DNA from: Luteimonas yindakuii
GTDB taxonomy: Bacteria > Pseudomonadota > Gammaproteobacteria > Xanthomonadales > Xanthomonadaceae
Assembly: GCF_004803715.2 (NCBI RefSeq)
Contig: NZ_CP039383.2
Location: forward strand, 2,542,001-2,606,000
Direction: 5' to 3'
DNA length: 64,000 nucleotides
The notes beneath the pieces are model-generated. The model had not been told where the DNA came from and made no database searches. It was given only the letters and a program-made list of their open reading frames with translations. Below are positions 1-9,629 of the stretch, one piece after another (position 1 is the first letter of the stretch; every line of letters begins with the position of its first letter). Made by a program: the position numbers and the translations under genes.

Positions 1-190
1 GTTAATCCATGCATGACGCCAAGGCCTTGATCGCGTGCGTGGCTGATGGAGGCGCCTGCTAGCTGCGACAGAAGCACCTCTCATGTCTCAACTCGCTGCC
101 CATCTGGAGGGGTCACCGGCTCCCCACGCACTTCCTCGCAGCCGCTGCGCTGCCGGCAGAGACGGTGCGGTGTCGAGCGGCGGGACTGTC

Positions 191-245
191 GGCGCCATGG
201 ATGGCGCCGTCAAGCCTCCATGGACGGATTCACGGCGTGTCCCGA
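191..245. repeat. Palindromic intergenic element; the rest of 1-383 shows no gene
   Basis: A perfect palindrome (GGCGCCATGGATGGCGCC type, 191-208) is followed by a second CCATGG-centred motif and the conserved-looking tail ending near CGGCGTGTCCCG. Such elements are scattered between genes in Xanthomonadaceae; only one copy is seen here, so family membership is inferred. No convincing coding signal, RNA gene or promoter was found elsewhere in positions 1-383; open frames there lack ribosome sites and family resemblance. Confidence 0.4.
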
Positions 246-383
246 CGGGCGATACCGCGCCGGCTCACTACGGAGCACCATTCGCCAGCTCCACCACGCC
301 CGCCACCACTTGGAGCAAGAACCGTCCCTCTCCAATAAGCGGCCACAAATCCACGTGGAGTGTGGGCGGCAGTTCGTCGCCGA

Positions 384-920
384 TCAGCCCAGCGGCGTCG
401 GCTGGATGATCTCCACCCAATATCCGTCCGGATCCTTGATGAAGGCGATCTCCCGCATGCGGCCGTCGGTGAGGCGCTTCTGGAACGCAACGCCGAGCTC
501 CTCGAAGCGCGCGCAGGCCGCGACCACGTCCGGCACGCTCACGCAGATGTGACCGAAGCCGCGTGGATCGCTGTTGCCGTCGTGGTAGACCGCCCCGTCT
601 TCGCTCTCGGTGCCGTGGTTGTGGGTGAGTTCGAGCACGCCGGGCTGCGCGGCCAGCCACTGCTTGCGCGCGACATCGTCGTCGGGGATCGCGCTCGCGT
701 CGTCGGTCATAACGAGGAAATACAGGCTGAACTTCGCCTCGGCGAAGTCGATCCTGCGCACCAGGGTGAAGCCGAGCACGCCGGTGTAGAACTCCAGCGA
801 CGCCCGTGGATCCTTGATCCGCAGCATCGTGTGGTTGAACACGAAGCCGCGGGTGGCGGCATCGCGCTCGCTGGCGACACCGGACACCTGTGCCAGATCG
901 GCACGCGTGGTTACGGTCAT
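384..920 (-). CDS. gloA: Lactoylglutathione lyase (glyoxalase I)
   Basis: A 178-aa member of the vicinal-oxygen-chelate superfamily. It would isomerise the hemithioacetal of methylglyoxal and glutathione to S-lactoylglutathione in the cytoplasm. The first metal ligand is the His of the FNHTMLRIKD motif (about residue 30), followed by EFYTGVLGF, the Glu of VLELTHNHG, the His of GFGHICVSV and the Glu of YWVEIIQP, which together make the metal site. The start was set at ATG 920 because AGGAG lies 7 bases upstream; a longer frame to 974 lacks such a site. It stands alone and faces otsB across about 108 bp. Confidence 0.93.
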   Translation of the reverse strand: MTVTTRADLAQVSGVASERDAATRGFVFNHTMLRIKDPRASLEFYTGVLGFTLVRRIDFAEAKFSLYFLVMTDDASAIPDDDVARKQWLAAQPGVLELTHNHGTESEDGAVYHDGNSDPRGFGHICVSVPDVVAACARFEELGVAFQKRLTDGRMREIAFIKDPDGYWVEIIQPTPLG

Positions 921-1028
921 GGTGGGCTCCTGTCGTGAGGGGCCGGCCATTATCGGCGACGGCGCCTGCACCATTGCCTGCCGGGCCGTGCAAACAGACC
1001 CTCACGCCGCATCCGGCAGAATGTCGCG

Positions 1029-1778
1029 ATGGCTGCCGAGTCCCCCACCCGACCGCCGCCGCCGTCGATCGACAGGGCCTGGGCACTGTTCCTCGACGTG
1101 GACGGCACGCTGCTTTCCTTTGCCACCGAACCGTCGGCGGTGGTTGTCGATCCCGCGTTGCGCGACAGCCTGGAGCACGCGCATCGGCACCTCGATGGCG
1201 CACTGGCATTGATCAGTGGACGCCCACTGGCGACGCTCGACAGGCTGTTTGCACCGCTGCAACTGCCCGCCGCCGGGTTGCACGGGCTGGAGCGACGCAA
1301 TGGTGACCGGCAGTCCGCGCCGGCCGCTGCCCCGGATGCATTGCATCGCATCCGCACCGAGGCCGAAGCGCTGTCTGCACGGTTGCCGGGCACCGTGGTC
1401 GAGGACAAGGCCGTGGCGCTCGGCCTGCACTGGCGCGCGGCGCCACAGCACGGGCCGCAGCTGCGCGCCTTCGCGGAAGCGGCACTTCCGCGCCTGCCCG
1501 GCTACCGCCTGCAACCCGGCGATCATGTAGTCGAACTGCGCCCGACCGGCGCCGACAAGGGCGATGCCATCGCAGCCCTGCTCGAGCAGCCGCCATTCCG
1601 GGGACGCACGCCGGTGTTCGTCGGCGACGACCTCACCGACGAACACGGCTTCGCCGTCGTCAACGCGCGTCATGGGTTCAGCGTGCTGGTCGGCACGCGC
1701 GAGCCCAGCGCCGCCCATTACACATTGCCCGACGTCGCCGCCGTGCACGCCTGGCTGGAGGATGCCCTTCCCGCATGA
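1029..1778 (+). CDS. otsB: Trehalose-6-phosphate phosphatase
   Basis: A 249-aa HAD-superfamily phosphatase that dephosphorylates trehalose 6-phosphate, the second step of OtsAB trehalose synthesis. HAD motif I is LFLDVDGTLL (catalytic Asp about residue 23, second Asp two residues on); motif II is ALISGRPL; motif IV is FVGDDLTDE (near residue 197), which binds Mg2+. The length is typical of OtsB. Its stop overlaps the next start as ATGA, so it is translationally coupled to the GH15 gene and, through it, to otsA. Confidence 0.93.
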   Translation: MAAESPTRPPPPSIDRAWALFLDVDGTLLSFATEPSAVVVDPALRDSLEHAHRHLDGALALISGRPLATLDRLFAPLQLPAAGLHGLERRNGDRQSAPAAAPDALHRIRTEAEALSARLPGTVVEDKAVALGLHWRAAPQHGPQLRAFAEAALPRLPGYRLQPGDHVVELRPTGADKGDAIAALLEQPPFRGRTPVFVGDDLTDEHGFAVVNARHGFSVLVGTREPSAAHYTLPDVAAVHAWLEDALPA

Positions 1779-3589
1779 ACACCCCGTCCACCGCACCCTT
1801 TGCACCCGACACGGCTGCCACGCTCGACCTCGGCGTGATCGGCAACGGCAGCTTCGGCGCCCTGCTCGATTCGCGTGCGCGCGTGGTCTGGAGCTGCCTG
1901 CCGGCCTTCGATGGCGATCCCGCGTTCTGCGCACTGCTGTCGCCGCGCGAACATGACGGCGGCGATTTCGCCATCGAACTCGAGGATTTCGAACGCAGCG
2001 AGCAGGCCTACCTCGCCAACACCGCGATCCTGCGCACGGTGCTGTACGACCGCAACGGCGGTGCGGTGGAGATCGTCGATTTCGCGCCACGATGGCGCGA
2101 GCACGGGCGTCTTTACCGCCCGGTGACGATCATGCGCCGGATCACCCCGCTGTCCGGCAGCCCGCGCATCCGCGTGCGCCTGCGCCCGCTGACGCACTGG
2201 GGCGAACATCGCGCGGCGACGACCTGGGGCAGCAACCACATCCGCTACCTGCTGCCGGATTTCACCCTGCGCCTGACCACCGACATGCCGGTGCGTTTCG
2301 TCCGCGAGGGCACGCCGTTCGTCCTTGCCCACCGCGTGAACATGCTGCTCGGCGTCGACGAGACCCTGGCGCGGGCGCTGCCGGGCTTCATGGACGAGGC
2401 ACTGGAACGCACCACCGGCTACTGGCGGGAATGGGTGCGCTACCTGTCGATTCCACTGGAATGGCAGGACGCGGTGATCCGCAGCGCGATCACGCTCAAG
2501 CTGTGCCAGTACGAGGACAGCGGCGCGATCATCGCCGCGATGACCACCTCCATCCCGGAAGCCGCGGGTTCCGCGCGCAACTGGGACTACCGCTACTGCT
2601 GGCTGCGCGACGCCGCCTTCGTGGTGCGCGCACTCAACCGCCTGGGTGCGACGCGCAGCATGGAGGAATTCCTGCGCTACATCTTCAACCTCGCCACCCA
2701 TGACGACGGCCTGCAGCCGCTGTACGGCATCGATTTCGCCACCCGCCTGGACGAGCATGAAGTGGAGGCGCTGCAGGGTTACCGCGGCATGGGCCCGGTG
2801 CGGCGTGGCAACCTCGCCTGGGTGCAGCGGCAGCACGATGTCTATGGCAGCGTGGTGCTGGCCTCGACCCAGCTGTTCTTCGACCGCCGGCTCGCCGACC
2901 CCGGCAGCATCGCCGACTTCCAGCGCCTCGAGCCGCTGGGTGACCATGCGTTCGAACTCTACGAGGTGCCGGACGCCGGGCTCTGGGAATTCCGCGGTCG
3001 TACCGAGGTGCACACCTATACCGCGGTGATGTGCTGGGCCGCGTGCGACCGGCTGGCGAAGATCGCCGCGCACCTGGGGCTGGACGACCGCGCCACGCAC
3101 TGGCGCGAACGCGCCGATGGCATGCGCGTGCGGATCCTCGAATGCGCCTGGCGCGCGGACGCCAATCACTTCAGCGCCTCGTTCCAGAGCGATTACCTGG
3201 ATGCCTCGCTGCTGCTGCTGGCCGACGTCGGCTTCATCGCGCCGACCGACCCGCGCTTCGTGGCGACGGTGGACGCGATCGGACGTGACCTCAAGCGCGG
3301 CGACGGCGTGTTCCGCTACATCGCCCCGGATGACTTCGGCTCGCCCGAGACCAGCTTCACCATCTGCATCTTCTGGTACATCGACGCGCTGGCCGCGATC
3401 GGCCGTGTCGACGAGGCGCGCGAGATGTTCGAGCGCATCCTCGCCCGACGCAATCCGCTCGGCCTGCTCTCCGAAGACCTCGCGCTCGAGGACGGCGAGC
3501 TCTGGGGCAACTTCCCGCAGACCTATTCCCACGTCGGCCTGATCATGGCGGCGATGCGGCTTTCACGTTCGTGGGAGGAGGCGACATGA
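1775..3589 (+). CDS. Glycoside hydrolase family 15 protein (trehalase/glucoamylase-like)
   Basis: A 604-aa protein with the layout of bacterial GH15 enzymes: an N-terminal beta-sandwich starting at LGVIGNGSFGALLDSRARVV, then an (alpha/alpha)6 barrel with RNWDYRYCWLRDAAF (about residue 268) and, near the C-terminus, LALEDGELWGNFPQTYSH, the region of the catalytic Glu. No signal peptide is seen, so it is cytoplasmic. It sits between otsB and otsA with ATGA overlaps on both sides, which suggests it acts on trehalose or a related alpha-glucoside. The family also contains glucoamylases and glucodextranases, so the substrate is inferred from context only. Confidence 0.85.
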   Translation: MNTPSTAPFAPDTAATLDLGVIGNGSFGALLDSRARVVWSCLPAFDGDPAFCALLSPREHDGGDFAIELEDFERSEQAYLANTAILRTVLYDRNGGAVEIVDFAPRWREHGRLYRPVTIMRRITPLSGSPRIRVRLRPLTHWGEHRAATTWGSNHIRYLLPDFTLRLTTDMPVRFVREGTPFVLAHRVNMLLGVDETLARALPGFMDEALERTTGYWREWVRYLSIPLEWQDAVIRSAITLKLCQYEDSGAIIAAMTTSIPEAAGSARNWDYRYCWLRDAAFVVRALNRLGATRSMEEFLRYIFNLATHDDGLQPLYGIDFATRLDEHEVEALQGYRGMGPVRRGNLAWVQRQHDVYGSVVLASTQLFFDRRLADPGSIADFQRLEPLGDHAFELYEVPDAGLWEFRGRTEVHTYTAVMCWAACDRLAKIAAHLGLDDRATHWRERADGMRVRILECAWRADANHFSASFQSDYLDASLLLLADVGFIAPTDPRFVATVDAIGRDLKRGDGVFRYIAPDDFGSPETSFTICIFWYIDALAAIGRVDEAREMFERILARRNPLGLLSEDLALEDGELWGNFPQTYSHVGLIMAAMRLSRSWEEAT

Positions 3590-4953
3590 GCCGGCTGGTC
3601 GTCGTCTCCAACCGCGTGGCGGTGCCGGGCGAGAACCGTGCCGGCGGGCTCGCCGTGGCCCTGCACGCGGCACTGCAGGAGAACGGCGGGCTGTGGTTCG
3701 GCTGGAGCGGACGCGCGGTGCGCGGTGAAAGTGGCGCGGTCCACGAGCAGACGGAAGGCGACATCCGCTACGTCACCCTCGACATCAACCGCCGCGACTT
3801 CGACGCCTATTACAACGGCTTCGCCAACCGCACCCTGTGGCCGCTGCTGCACTTCCGCCTCGACCTGGTCGACTACGACCGCGACACCCGCGAGGGCTAC
3901 GCGCGGGTCAACGCGCTGTTCGCCGACAAGCTGGCGCCGCAACTGCGCGACAGCGACACGCTGTGGATCCACGATTACCACCTGATCCCGCTGGCGGCGT
4001 TGCTGCGCGAGCGCGGCGTCGGCTGCCGGATGGGCTTCTTCCTGCATGTGCCGATGCCGTCGTCGGACCTGCTGGCGGCGATGCCCAACCACACCCGGCT
4101 GTTCTCGTCGCTGTACGCCTACGACCTGATCGGCATGCAGACCCAGCGCGATGTCGAACGTTTCCAGGACTACGTGCGCCTGTTCGGCGGCGGCCGCGTG
4201 CTCAACGATGGCTGGATGGAAGCGCCCGGCGGACGCAGGTTCCGCGCTGGCGCATATCCGATCAGCATCGATACCGAAACCATCGCCACGCAGGCGCGTG
4301 CAGCGGTCACCAAGACCGCCGTCAAGGACCTGCGCGCAAGCCTCGATGGTCGCGCGCTCGCCATCGGCGTGGACCGGCTGGACTATTCCAAGGGCCTGCC
4401 GGAACGCTTCCGCGGCTTCGAGCGCTATCTCGAAACCCGTCGCGAGCAGCGCGGCAAGCTCACCTACCTGCAGATCGCGCCGGTGTCGCGCGGCGAGGTC
4501 AGCGAGTACCAGCAGCTGCGCCAGGAGCTTGAGCAGATCGCCGGCCACGTCAATGGCGCCTACGCGGAGCCGGAGTGGACGCCGCTGCGCTACGTCAACC
4601 GCAACTTCGCCCACGCCACGTTGACCGGCTTCTACCGCAGCGCGCGGATCGGCCTGGTCACGCCGCTGCGCGACGGCATGAACCTGGTGGCCAAGGAATA
4701 CATCGCCTCGCAGGATCCGGACGATCCCGGTGTCCTGGTGCTGTCGCTGCTGGCCGGCGCGGCCTATGAGCTCAAGGACGCGCTGCTGGTGAACCCGCAC
4801 GATCTCGACGGCGTTGCCGACGCGATCGCGGTCGCGGCGACGATGCCGCGCGACCAGCGCATCGAACGCTGGCGATCGATGATGGACCACCTACGCAGGT
4901 ACGACATCCACGCCTGGCGCCGCAGCTACCTCGAAGACCTGCGCGCGCTGTAG
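3586..4953 (+). CDS. otsA: Trehalose-6-phosphate synthase
   Basis: A 455-aa GT20 glycosyltransferase that joins UDP-glucose and glucose 6-phosphate to make trehalose 6-phosphate. It begins [11 protein letters not shown], carries [10 protein letters not shown] (about residue 129), [10 protein letters not shown], the phosphate-binding [12 protein letters not shown] (about 263) and a C-terminal [14 protein letters not shown] motif. The start ATG 3586 overlaps the GH15 stop (ATGA) and has a strong GGGAGGAGG upstream; a GTG at 3571 would extend it by five residues but would place the ribosome site inside the gene. It is the last gene of the otsB-GH15-otsA unit. Confidence 0.95.
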   Translation: MSRLVVVSNRVAVPGENRAGGLAVALHAALQENGGLWFGWSGRAVRGESGAVHEQTEGDIRYVTLDINRRDFDAYYNGFANRTLWPLLHFRLDLVDYDRDTREGYARVNALFADKLAPQLRDSDTLWIHDYHLIPLAALLRERGVGCRMGFFLHVPMPSSDLLAAMPNHTRLFSSLYAYDLIGMQTQRDVERFQDYVRLFGGGRVLNDGWMEAPGGRRFRAGAYPISIDTETIATQARAAVTKTAVKDLRASLDGRALAIGVDRLDYSKGLPERFRGFERYLETRREQRGKLTYLQIAPVSRGEVSEYQQLRQELEQIAGHVNGAYAEPEWTPLRYVNRNFAHATLTGFYRSARIGLVTPLRDGMNLVAKEYIASQDPDDPGVLVLSLLAGAAYELKDALLVNPHDLDGVADAIAVAATMPRDQRIERWRSMMDHLRRYDIHAWRRSYLEDLRAL

Positions 4954-4968
4954 GGCGGGCGTCGCGAC

Positions 4969-5053
4969 CTGCAGGAGCGCCCCAATGGGCGCGATCGGCG
5001 GGCCGTGGAGCCTTCGCGGCCAGCGGAGCATTCGCGGCCATGGGCCGCTCCTA
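4969..5053. repeat. REP-like palindromic element between otsA and pgeF
   Basis: Read on the minus strand it starts GTAGGAGCGGCCCATGGCC, the head typical of gammaproteobacterial REP sequences, and contains a second stem (GCGCCC/GGGCGC around 4978-4991) plus two TTCGCGGCC repeats. The two genes converge here, and the element begins exactly at the TAG stop of pgeF. It may end or stabilise both transcripts. Confidence 0.55.
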
Positions 5054-5884
5054 CGGGCGGTCTGATCTCCACACCAGCGTGGCCATGCGCCCGGTGCGCT
5101 GGTCACGACGGTGCGAATAGAAGCGCGCGGCATCGCTGATGGTGCACAGCCTGCCGCCGTGGATATCACCGGCGGCGATGCCCGTAGCGAGCAGCCGCTG
5201 CCGCGCCAGTGCGTACAGGTCGACCCGCCAGTGCCCCGGCCGCGTGGCGACGAAGGCGGTGGCTACCTGCGTGCCGCCGGCGACGAAGGCATCGTGCACT
5301 TCCCCGCCGACCTCGTAGGCATCCGGGCCGGCTGCGGGACCGAGCCACGCCAGCAACTGCGCCGGCGGCGTGGCCATTGCGGCCACCGTCGCTTCCAGCA
5401 CGCCGCCGGCCAGCCCGCGCCAGCCGGCATGCGCGGCGCCGATCTCGCCGCCGTCCTTTGCGGCGAAGACGACCGGCAGGCAGTCGGCAGTGAGGATCGC
5501 CAGCACCACTCCGGGCACCGACGTCACCGAGGCGTCCGCTTCGGGAGGGTCGCCGGCAACGATGTCGTCAGCAGCGCTGCCGTCATCTGTGCGCCACTTT
5601 TCCCCAGGAACGGGAGAACGGTCGACGCGCGATCCGTCAAACCGCAGCACCCGAGAGCCATGCACCTGGCGCAACCATCGCGGTGCGGCCGGAGCACCCG
5701 CCAGCGCTACCAGCGCGTCACGGTTGCGCTGGACCACAGCGGGGTCGTCGCCGCTGCTGAGACCCAGGTTGAAACTGTCGAACGGTGCCTGCGACGCGCC
5801 CGCGCCATGGCGCAGCGTGGTGAGCGCGGTGACGCCGGGTGACACCGGCCAGTCGGCGGCGAGCCATGCGTCCGCACCGCCCAT
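5051..5884 (-). CDS. pgeF: PgeF/YfiH-family multicopper-type protein (peptidoglycan editing factor)
   Basis: A 277-aa member of the YfiH/LACC1 (DUF152) family. E. coli YfiH corrects misincorporation of L-Ser in peptidoglycan precursors, and relatives show purine nucleoside phosphorylase activity. Visible motifs are the N-terminal TTLRHGAGAS, VHGSRVLRFD, the ILTADCLPVV motif with the metal-site Cys, and GAAHAGWRGLAGGVLE with the metal-site His. It lies 74 bp downstream of rluD on the same strand, the usual rluD-pgeF pair next to bamD. The ATG at 5884 has an AGGAC-type site upstream. Confidence 0.88.
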   Translation of the reverse strand: MGGADAWLAADWPVSPGVTALTTLRHGAGASQAPFDSFNLGLSSGDDPAVVQRNRDALVALAGAPAAPRWLRQVHGSRVLRFDGSRVDRSPVPGEKWRTDDGSAADDIVAGDPPEADASVTSVPGVVLAILTADCLPVVFAAKDGGEIGAAHAGWRGLAGGVLEATVAAMATPPAQLLAWLGPAAGPDAYEVGGEVHDAFVAGGTQVATAFVATRPGHWRVDLYALARQRLLATGIAAGDIHGGRLCTISDAARFYSHRRDQRTGRMATLVWRSDRP

Positions 5885-5958
5885 GTCAGCAGTCCTGTCC
5901 GTGCAAGTCGCTTTCCATCAAGCCAGCGCGACTACTCCTTGCGTCGCGCGGCGCCATG

Positions 5959-6972
5959 TCAGCGGCGGCCGTCGTCGGCGAAGGCGCGGGTGTCCTCGCG
6001 CAGCACCCGCAGCAGCGTGCGCATGTCCTCGGGGATCGGCGCGGTGGCCCGCACCGGTTCGCCGGTGCTCGGATGCACGAATTCCAGCGTTTCCGCATGC
6101 AGCGCCTGCCGGCGCAGCCCGCGCAGGGCGGCCGCGAGTTCCGGCGTCGCGGCCTTTGGCAGCTTCAGCGCGCCGCCGTACAGCGGGTCGCCGATGATCG
6201 GGTTGCGCAGGTGCTGCATGTGCACGCGGATCTGGTGGGTGCGACCCGTTTCCAGGCGGCATTCCAGCGCGGTGTGGGCGCGGAAACGCTCGCGCAGCCG
6301 GTAGTGGGTGACCGCCTCGCGGCCGCCCTCGCGTACTGCCATGCGCAGGCGGTCGCGCGGATGGCGGTCGATCGGCGCATCGGCGGTGCCGCCACTGACC
6401 AGCGCGCCCACCACGATCGCGAGGTACTGGCGGTGCACCGCGCGCGCCGACAGCTGCTCGACCAGCGCCGCGTGCGCCTGGACGGTGCGCGCGATCACCA
6501 TGACGCCCGAGGTGTCCTTGTCCAGACGATGCACGATCCCCGCGCGCGGCAGCGTGGACAGCGACGGATCCCGGAACAGCAGGCCGTTGACGAGGGTGCC
6601 GGTGCGGTTGCCCGCACCCGGGTGCACCACCATGCCGGCCGGCTTGTCGATCACCAGCACGTCGGCATCCTCGTACAGCACCTCGAGCGGAATGTCCTCG
6701 GGCTCGTCGTGGGTCTGGTCCTCCAGCACCACGTCGAGCACGATCGTCTCGCCACCGGCCACCGGATCACGCGGGCGCACCTGGCGCCCGTCGAGCAGCG
6801 CATCACCGGACTTGATCCATTCGCTCAGGCGCGACCGCGAGAACTCCGGCAGCAGCTCGGCAAGCACCTGGTCGAAGCGGCGCCCGGCAAGCGCCGGGGG
6901 CACCACCACGGTGCGCGGTTCGAGCTCGTCGTCGGCGCGATCGGCGTCGCTGGCGTGGGGGTCGGTCATCAT
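5959..6972 (-). CDS. rluD: 23S rRNA pseudouridine synthase RluD
   Basis: A 337-aa RsuA/RluD-family enzyme that forms pseudouridines in helix 69 of 23S rRNA. The N-terminal S4-type domain ([20 protein letters not shown], about residues 33-52) precedes the catalytic domain with the hallmark HRLDKDTSG motif, whose Asp is the nucleophile, and the later [10 protein letters not shown] motif. An acidic N-terminal tail of about 20 residues is usual. It is divergent from bamD across 84 bp, the standard rluD/bamD arrangement of gammaproteobacteria. Confidence 0.94.
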   Translation of the reverse strand: MMTDPHASDADRADDELEPRTVVVPPALAGRRFDQVLAELLPEFSRSRLSEWIKSGDALLDGRQVRPRDPVAGGETIVLDVVLEDQTHDEPEDIPLEVLYEDADVLVIDKPAGMVVHPGAGNRTGTLVNGLLFRDPSLSTLPRAGIVHRLDKDTSGVMVIARTVQAHAALVEQLSARAVHRQYLAIVVGALVSGGTADAPIDRHPRDRLRMAVREGGREAVTHYRLRERFRAHTALECRLETGRTHQIRVHMQHLRNPIIGDPLYGGALKLPKAATPELAAALRGLRRQALHAETLEFVHPSTGEPVRATAPIPEDMRTLLRVLREDTRAFADDGRR

Positions 6973-7018
6973 CGGGTCCGGTTCAGGGGGGACCGGACGG
7001 GCATCCGGCCGGGACTGC

Positions 7019-7024
7019 TATTAT
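7019..7024 (+). promoter_or_regulatory. Candidate -10 element for bamD
   Basis: TATTAT (five of six matches to the sigma-70 -10 consensus) lies 33 bp before the bamD ATG in the rluD-bamD divergent gap. No good -35 is visible 17 bp upstream, so this is a tentative call. Confidence 0.3.
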
Positions 7025-7056
7025 CGGCGCTTCGCGCTTTGAACGCCCAGCAGCCC

Positions 7057-7914
7057 ATGACCCGAACCCCGTCCGTCTTCCGTGTCGCAGTAATCCTGTC
7101 GCTGCTGGCCATCTTCCTGGCGAGTGGATGCTCGCGTTTGCGTGGCGACCGCGAGGACGTCAACGAGGGGGTGCCGGTCGAGGAGCTGTACGACAAGGGC
7201 CACCAGTCGATGCGCTACGGCAACTGGAGCGCGGCGGCGACCACGTTCCGCCGCCTCGTCGCCCAGTATCCGTACGGGCCGCTCACCGAGCAGGCGCTGG
7301 TCGAAACCGCGTACGCGCAGTACAAGATGGGCAACAACGAGGAGGCGATTTCCAGCATCGACCGCTTCCTGCGCACCTATCCCACGCATCGCAACACCGC
7401 CTACATGTACTACCTGCGCGGGCTGGTGAACTCAAACCGCGACACCGTGTTCCTGCAGCGGGTGTGGAGCCTGGACGCCAGCCGGCGCGACCTCGCCACG
7501 CCGAACCAGGCGTACTCGGACTTCGGCATCGTCGCCGAGCGCTTCCCGAACAGCCGCTACGCCGAAGACGCGCGCCAGCGCATGGTCGCGCTGCGCAACA
7601 TGTTCGCGCGGCACGAGGTGGACTCCGCCCTGTACTACCTGCGGCGCGGTGCCTGGGTGGCGGCCGTGAACCGCGCCACCTACGCGCTCGAGACCTATCC
7701 GCAGAGCGAATACCAGAACGACGCGGTCGCAGTGCTGGCCGAGGCCTACACCCAGCTCGGCAACGAGGCCCTGGCCGCCGACGCCCGCCGCGTGCTCGAG
7801 CTCAACGAGCCGTCGCATGCGTGGCTGCAGGGTCGCAACTGGCCGGACTACCCATGGGCGATCCGCAAGCTCAACCCGTTTGCCGGCGAGCGCTCGCCGC
7901 TGCAGAACGACTGA
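7057..7914 (+). CDS. bamD: Outer membrane protein assembly factor BamD (lipoprotein)
   Basis: A 285-aa lipoprotein of the BAM complex, which inserts beta-barrel proteins into the outer membrane. The signal peptide runs to the lipobox LASGC (Cys about residue 26). After it come TPR-type helices, beginning with VEELYDKGHQSMRYGNWSAA and repeated as TEQALVETAYAQYKMGNNEE and similar. The frame is open far upstream, but the lipoprotein signal fixes the start at ATG 7057. It is followed by a strong terminator. It would be essential. Confidence 0.94.
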   Translation: MTRTPSVFRVAVILSLLAIFLASGCSRLRGDREDVNEGVPVEELYDKGHQSMRYGNWSAAATTFRRLVAQYPYGPLTEQALVETAYAQYKMGNNEEAISSIDRFLRTYPTHRNTAYMYYLRGLVNSNRDTVFLQRVWSLDASRRDLATPNQAYSDFGIVAERFPNSRYAEDARQRMVALRNMFARHEVDSALYYLRRGAWVAAVNRATYALETYPQSEYQNDAVAVLAEAYTQLGNEALAADARRVLELNEPSHAWLQGRNWPDYPWAIRKLNPFAGERSPLQND

Positions 7915-7932
7915 GGCCAGCGCAGGCCCGGA

Positions 7933-7967
7933 AAGAAGAAGCCGGCCCAGTGGCCGGCTTCTTCTTT
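7933..7967 (+). terminator. Rho-independent terminator after bamD
   Basis: A GC stem GCCGGCC/GGCCGGC (7941-7947 with 7952-7958, loop CAGT) is extended by AAGAAGAA pairing with TTCTTCTT, then a T-rich tail. It lies 19 bp after the bamD stop. The flanks make it usable in both directions, so it could also serve the VKOR gene reading towards it. Confidence 0.85.
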
Positions 7968-8056
7968 TCTGCACCTAGTGTCCGCCGACCGCGTGGGATC
8001 CGGTTTCCAGCGGTGCACGTCGGTCCTGCACTAACCCGCCACGCCACGCGGCGCGA

Positions 8057-8944
8057 TCACTCGCGGCGCGCGGGCCACACATAGCCGGACAGCTGCGCCA
8101 GTTCTTCGGGCGTCTTCAATCCGGGGTGGTGCAGTCCATGGATCACCCAGGTCGGGTACGCACCCACGCCGGCCCGCGCGCAGGCGCCGGCCACCGGGCC
8201 GCCACGCCCTTCCGGCGTGCATTCGACATACGGCAGCCGGCTGGCCGAGGCGCCGAACATCCGCGTCTGCTTCCGGCAGTTCGCACACCACGAGGCGCCG
8301 TAGTAGGTCGCACCGATCGCATCCAGATGGTCGACCAGGCCGGCCACCCGCGGGTCCTCGGGACGCCGGTCGAGTACGCCGCTGCCGCTGACCACAATCA
8401 GCGCCATGGCCGCAGCCGCGACCAGGCCGTTACCCAGCCACCAGCTGGTCCAGCCGGCGCGGCCCGGTGCACCCGCGGGACGACGGGCATGCACCCACGC
8501 GAACAGCGCAACCCACAGCAGCAACGACAGCAGGCACCAGACGCAGCTGGCACCGACATCGATCCAGCCCACCACCGTCAACAGCACGCTGATCGCAAGC
8601 CCCAGCAGCGACAGCCGCGACAACCAGCGCCAGCGCGCCAGCGCCGAACGCCCGGTCGCCGCAGCCAGCGCCACCAGCGCGTAGAGCCCGAAGCCCCACA
8701 GCGCGAGCGGCAGGCCCAACAGGGTCGACCAGGCACTGGACTGGATCGCGTCGCAACCACTGCCCGCCGTGCACAGCGCAGGCGCGGCGCCGCGCCAGGC
8801 CAGCGCGGTGAGATATCCGGTCAGCAAGAGGCCGGCTGCTGCAATCGCAAGTGCAACCAGATCCGGCCGCAAGCGCGGCCTCGCCACGCGTGCACCGCCA
8901 ATACGTTCCGGACCTGCCACCGGCCGGCGTTTCTTCTTTGCCAT
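8057..8944 (-). CDS. Vitamin K epoxide reductase-thioredoxin fusion membrane protein
   Basis: A 295-aa inner-membrane protein. After a basic N-terminus it has about five membrane segments of the VKOR fold, with the paired cysteines of LCTAGSGCDAI (loop) and the active CVWC motif (SCVWCLLSLLLW). A C-terminal periplasmic thioredoxin-like domain carries YYGASWCANCRKQ (CxxC). Such fusions recycle disulfide-bond formation by passing electrons from Trx-like partners to quinone, as DsbB does. The start ATG 8944 has AAGGGGA upstream. It is divergent from the minor-pilin operon, whose products contain cysteine pairs. Confidence 0.88.
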   Translation of the reverse strand: MAKKKRRPVAGPERIGGARVARPRLRPDLVALAIAAAGLLLTGYLTALAWRGAAPALCTAGSGCDAIQSSAWSTLLGLPLALWGFGLYALVALAAATGRSALARWRWLSRLSLLGLAISVLLTVVGWIDVGASCVWCLLSLLLWVALFAWVHARRPAGAPGRAGWTSWWLGNGLVAAAAMALIVVSGSGVLDRRPEDPRVAGLVDHLDAIGATYYGASWCANCRKQTRMFGASASRLPYVECTPEGRGGPVAGACARAGVGAYPTWVIHGLHHPGLKTPEELAQLSGYVWPARRE

Positions 8945-9201
8945 GAGCGTCCCCTTGCAATCGCTCCGCATTCTAGTCGCGGCCTGCCAACGCTGCCGCT
9001 GATACGCGTAACTGCGGCATACATCACGCGATTGGCGAGGCAATTGCACGCACCAGCCACGTCATACAACGCCAGCTGACTGCGAAACCCCTGAAAACCC
9101 GCGTTTTTATCGGGGGTCCATGCGCGGTTGCCTACGGTAGGCGCATGGCACGTAGCGCGCGGGCGGCCTCAATACCCGCGCGAAGTCGACCGGAGACGTA
9201 C

Positions 9202-9624
9202 ATGGCCAGGCAGGAAGGCGCCGCAGGCTTCACGCTGATCGAACTGATGGTGGTGGTGGCGATCGTCGCGATCCTCGCCGCCATCGCGTTGCCGGCGTAC
9301 GGCAACTATGTGCTGCGCGGCAAGATCCGCGTCGCCCAGGCGGACCTGCTGGCGTTGTCGGCGAACGTCGAGAACCACCGCCAGCGCACCCTGCTGTATC
9401 CGGCCAGTGCGCTCGGCAGCACGGCGACGTTGCGCGCGACCTTCAATGGCTGGTCACCGGCGTCGAATGCCGGCGACTTCTCCTTCGCCTACGCGCCGCA
9501 GAACGGCTACACGCTGACCGCCACTGGCAGCGGTGGCCGGCTGACGGGATGCACGCTGCGGCTCACCGCAGGCAACACGCGCACAAGCGAAGGCTGCCCC
9601 GACGTCGGCGGCACATCGTGGTGA
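9202..9624 (+). CDS. pilE: Type IV minor pilin, PilE-like
   Basis: A 140-aa prepilin. The leader MARQEGAAG is cut by PilD before FTLIELMVVVAIVAIL (Phe +1, Glu +5), and the hydrophobic N-terminal helix runs into ALPAYGNYVLRGKI. Two C-terminal cysteines (GCTLRLTAG...SEGC) would close the D-region loop. ATG 9202 has GGAG seven bases upstream and gives a normal 9-residue leader; an ATG at 9145 would make the leader far too long. It is the first gene of the fimT-pilV-pilW-pilX operon. The 257-bp gap to the VKOR gene should hold its promoter, which I could not assign. Confidence 0.88.
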   Translation: MARQEGAAGFTLIELMVVVAIVAILAAIALPAYGNYVLRGKIRVAQADLLALSANVENHRQRTLLYPASALGSTATLRATFNGWSPASNAGDFSFAYAPQNGYTLTATGSGGRLTGCTLRLTAGNTRTSEGCPDVGGTSW

Positions 9625-9629
9625 ACCCG

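Noticed and set aside
1718..3532. 604-codon open frame on the minus strand opposite the GH15 gene
   Set aside because: High GC removes stops in antisense frames; the plus-strand product is a recognisable GH15 enzyme and the antisense one has Arg/His/Ala-rich, family-less sequence.
5839..7056. Upstream extension of the bamD frame
   Set aside because: It would cover rluD in antisense; the lipoprotein signal fixes the start at 7057.
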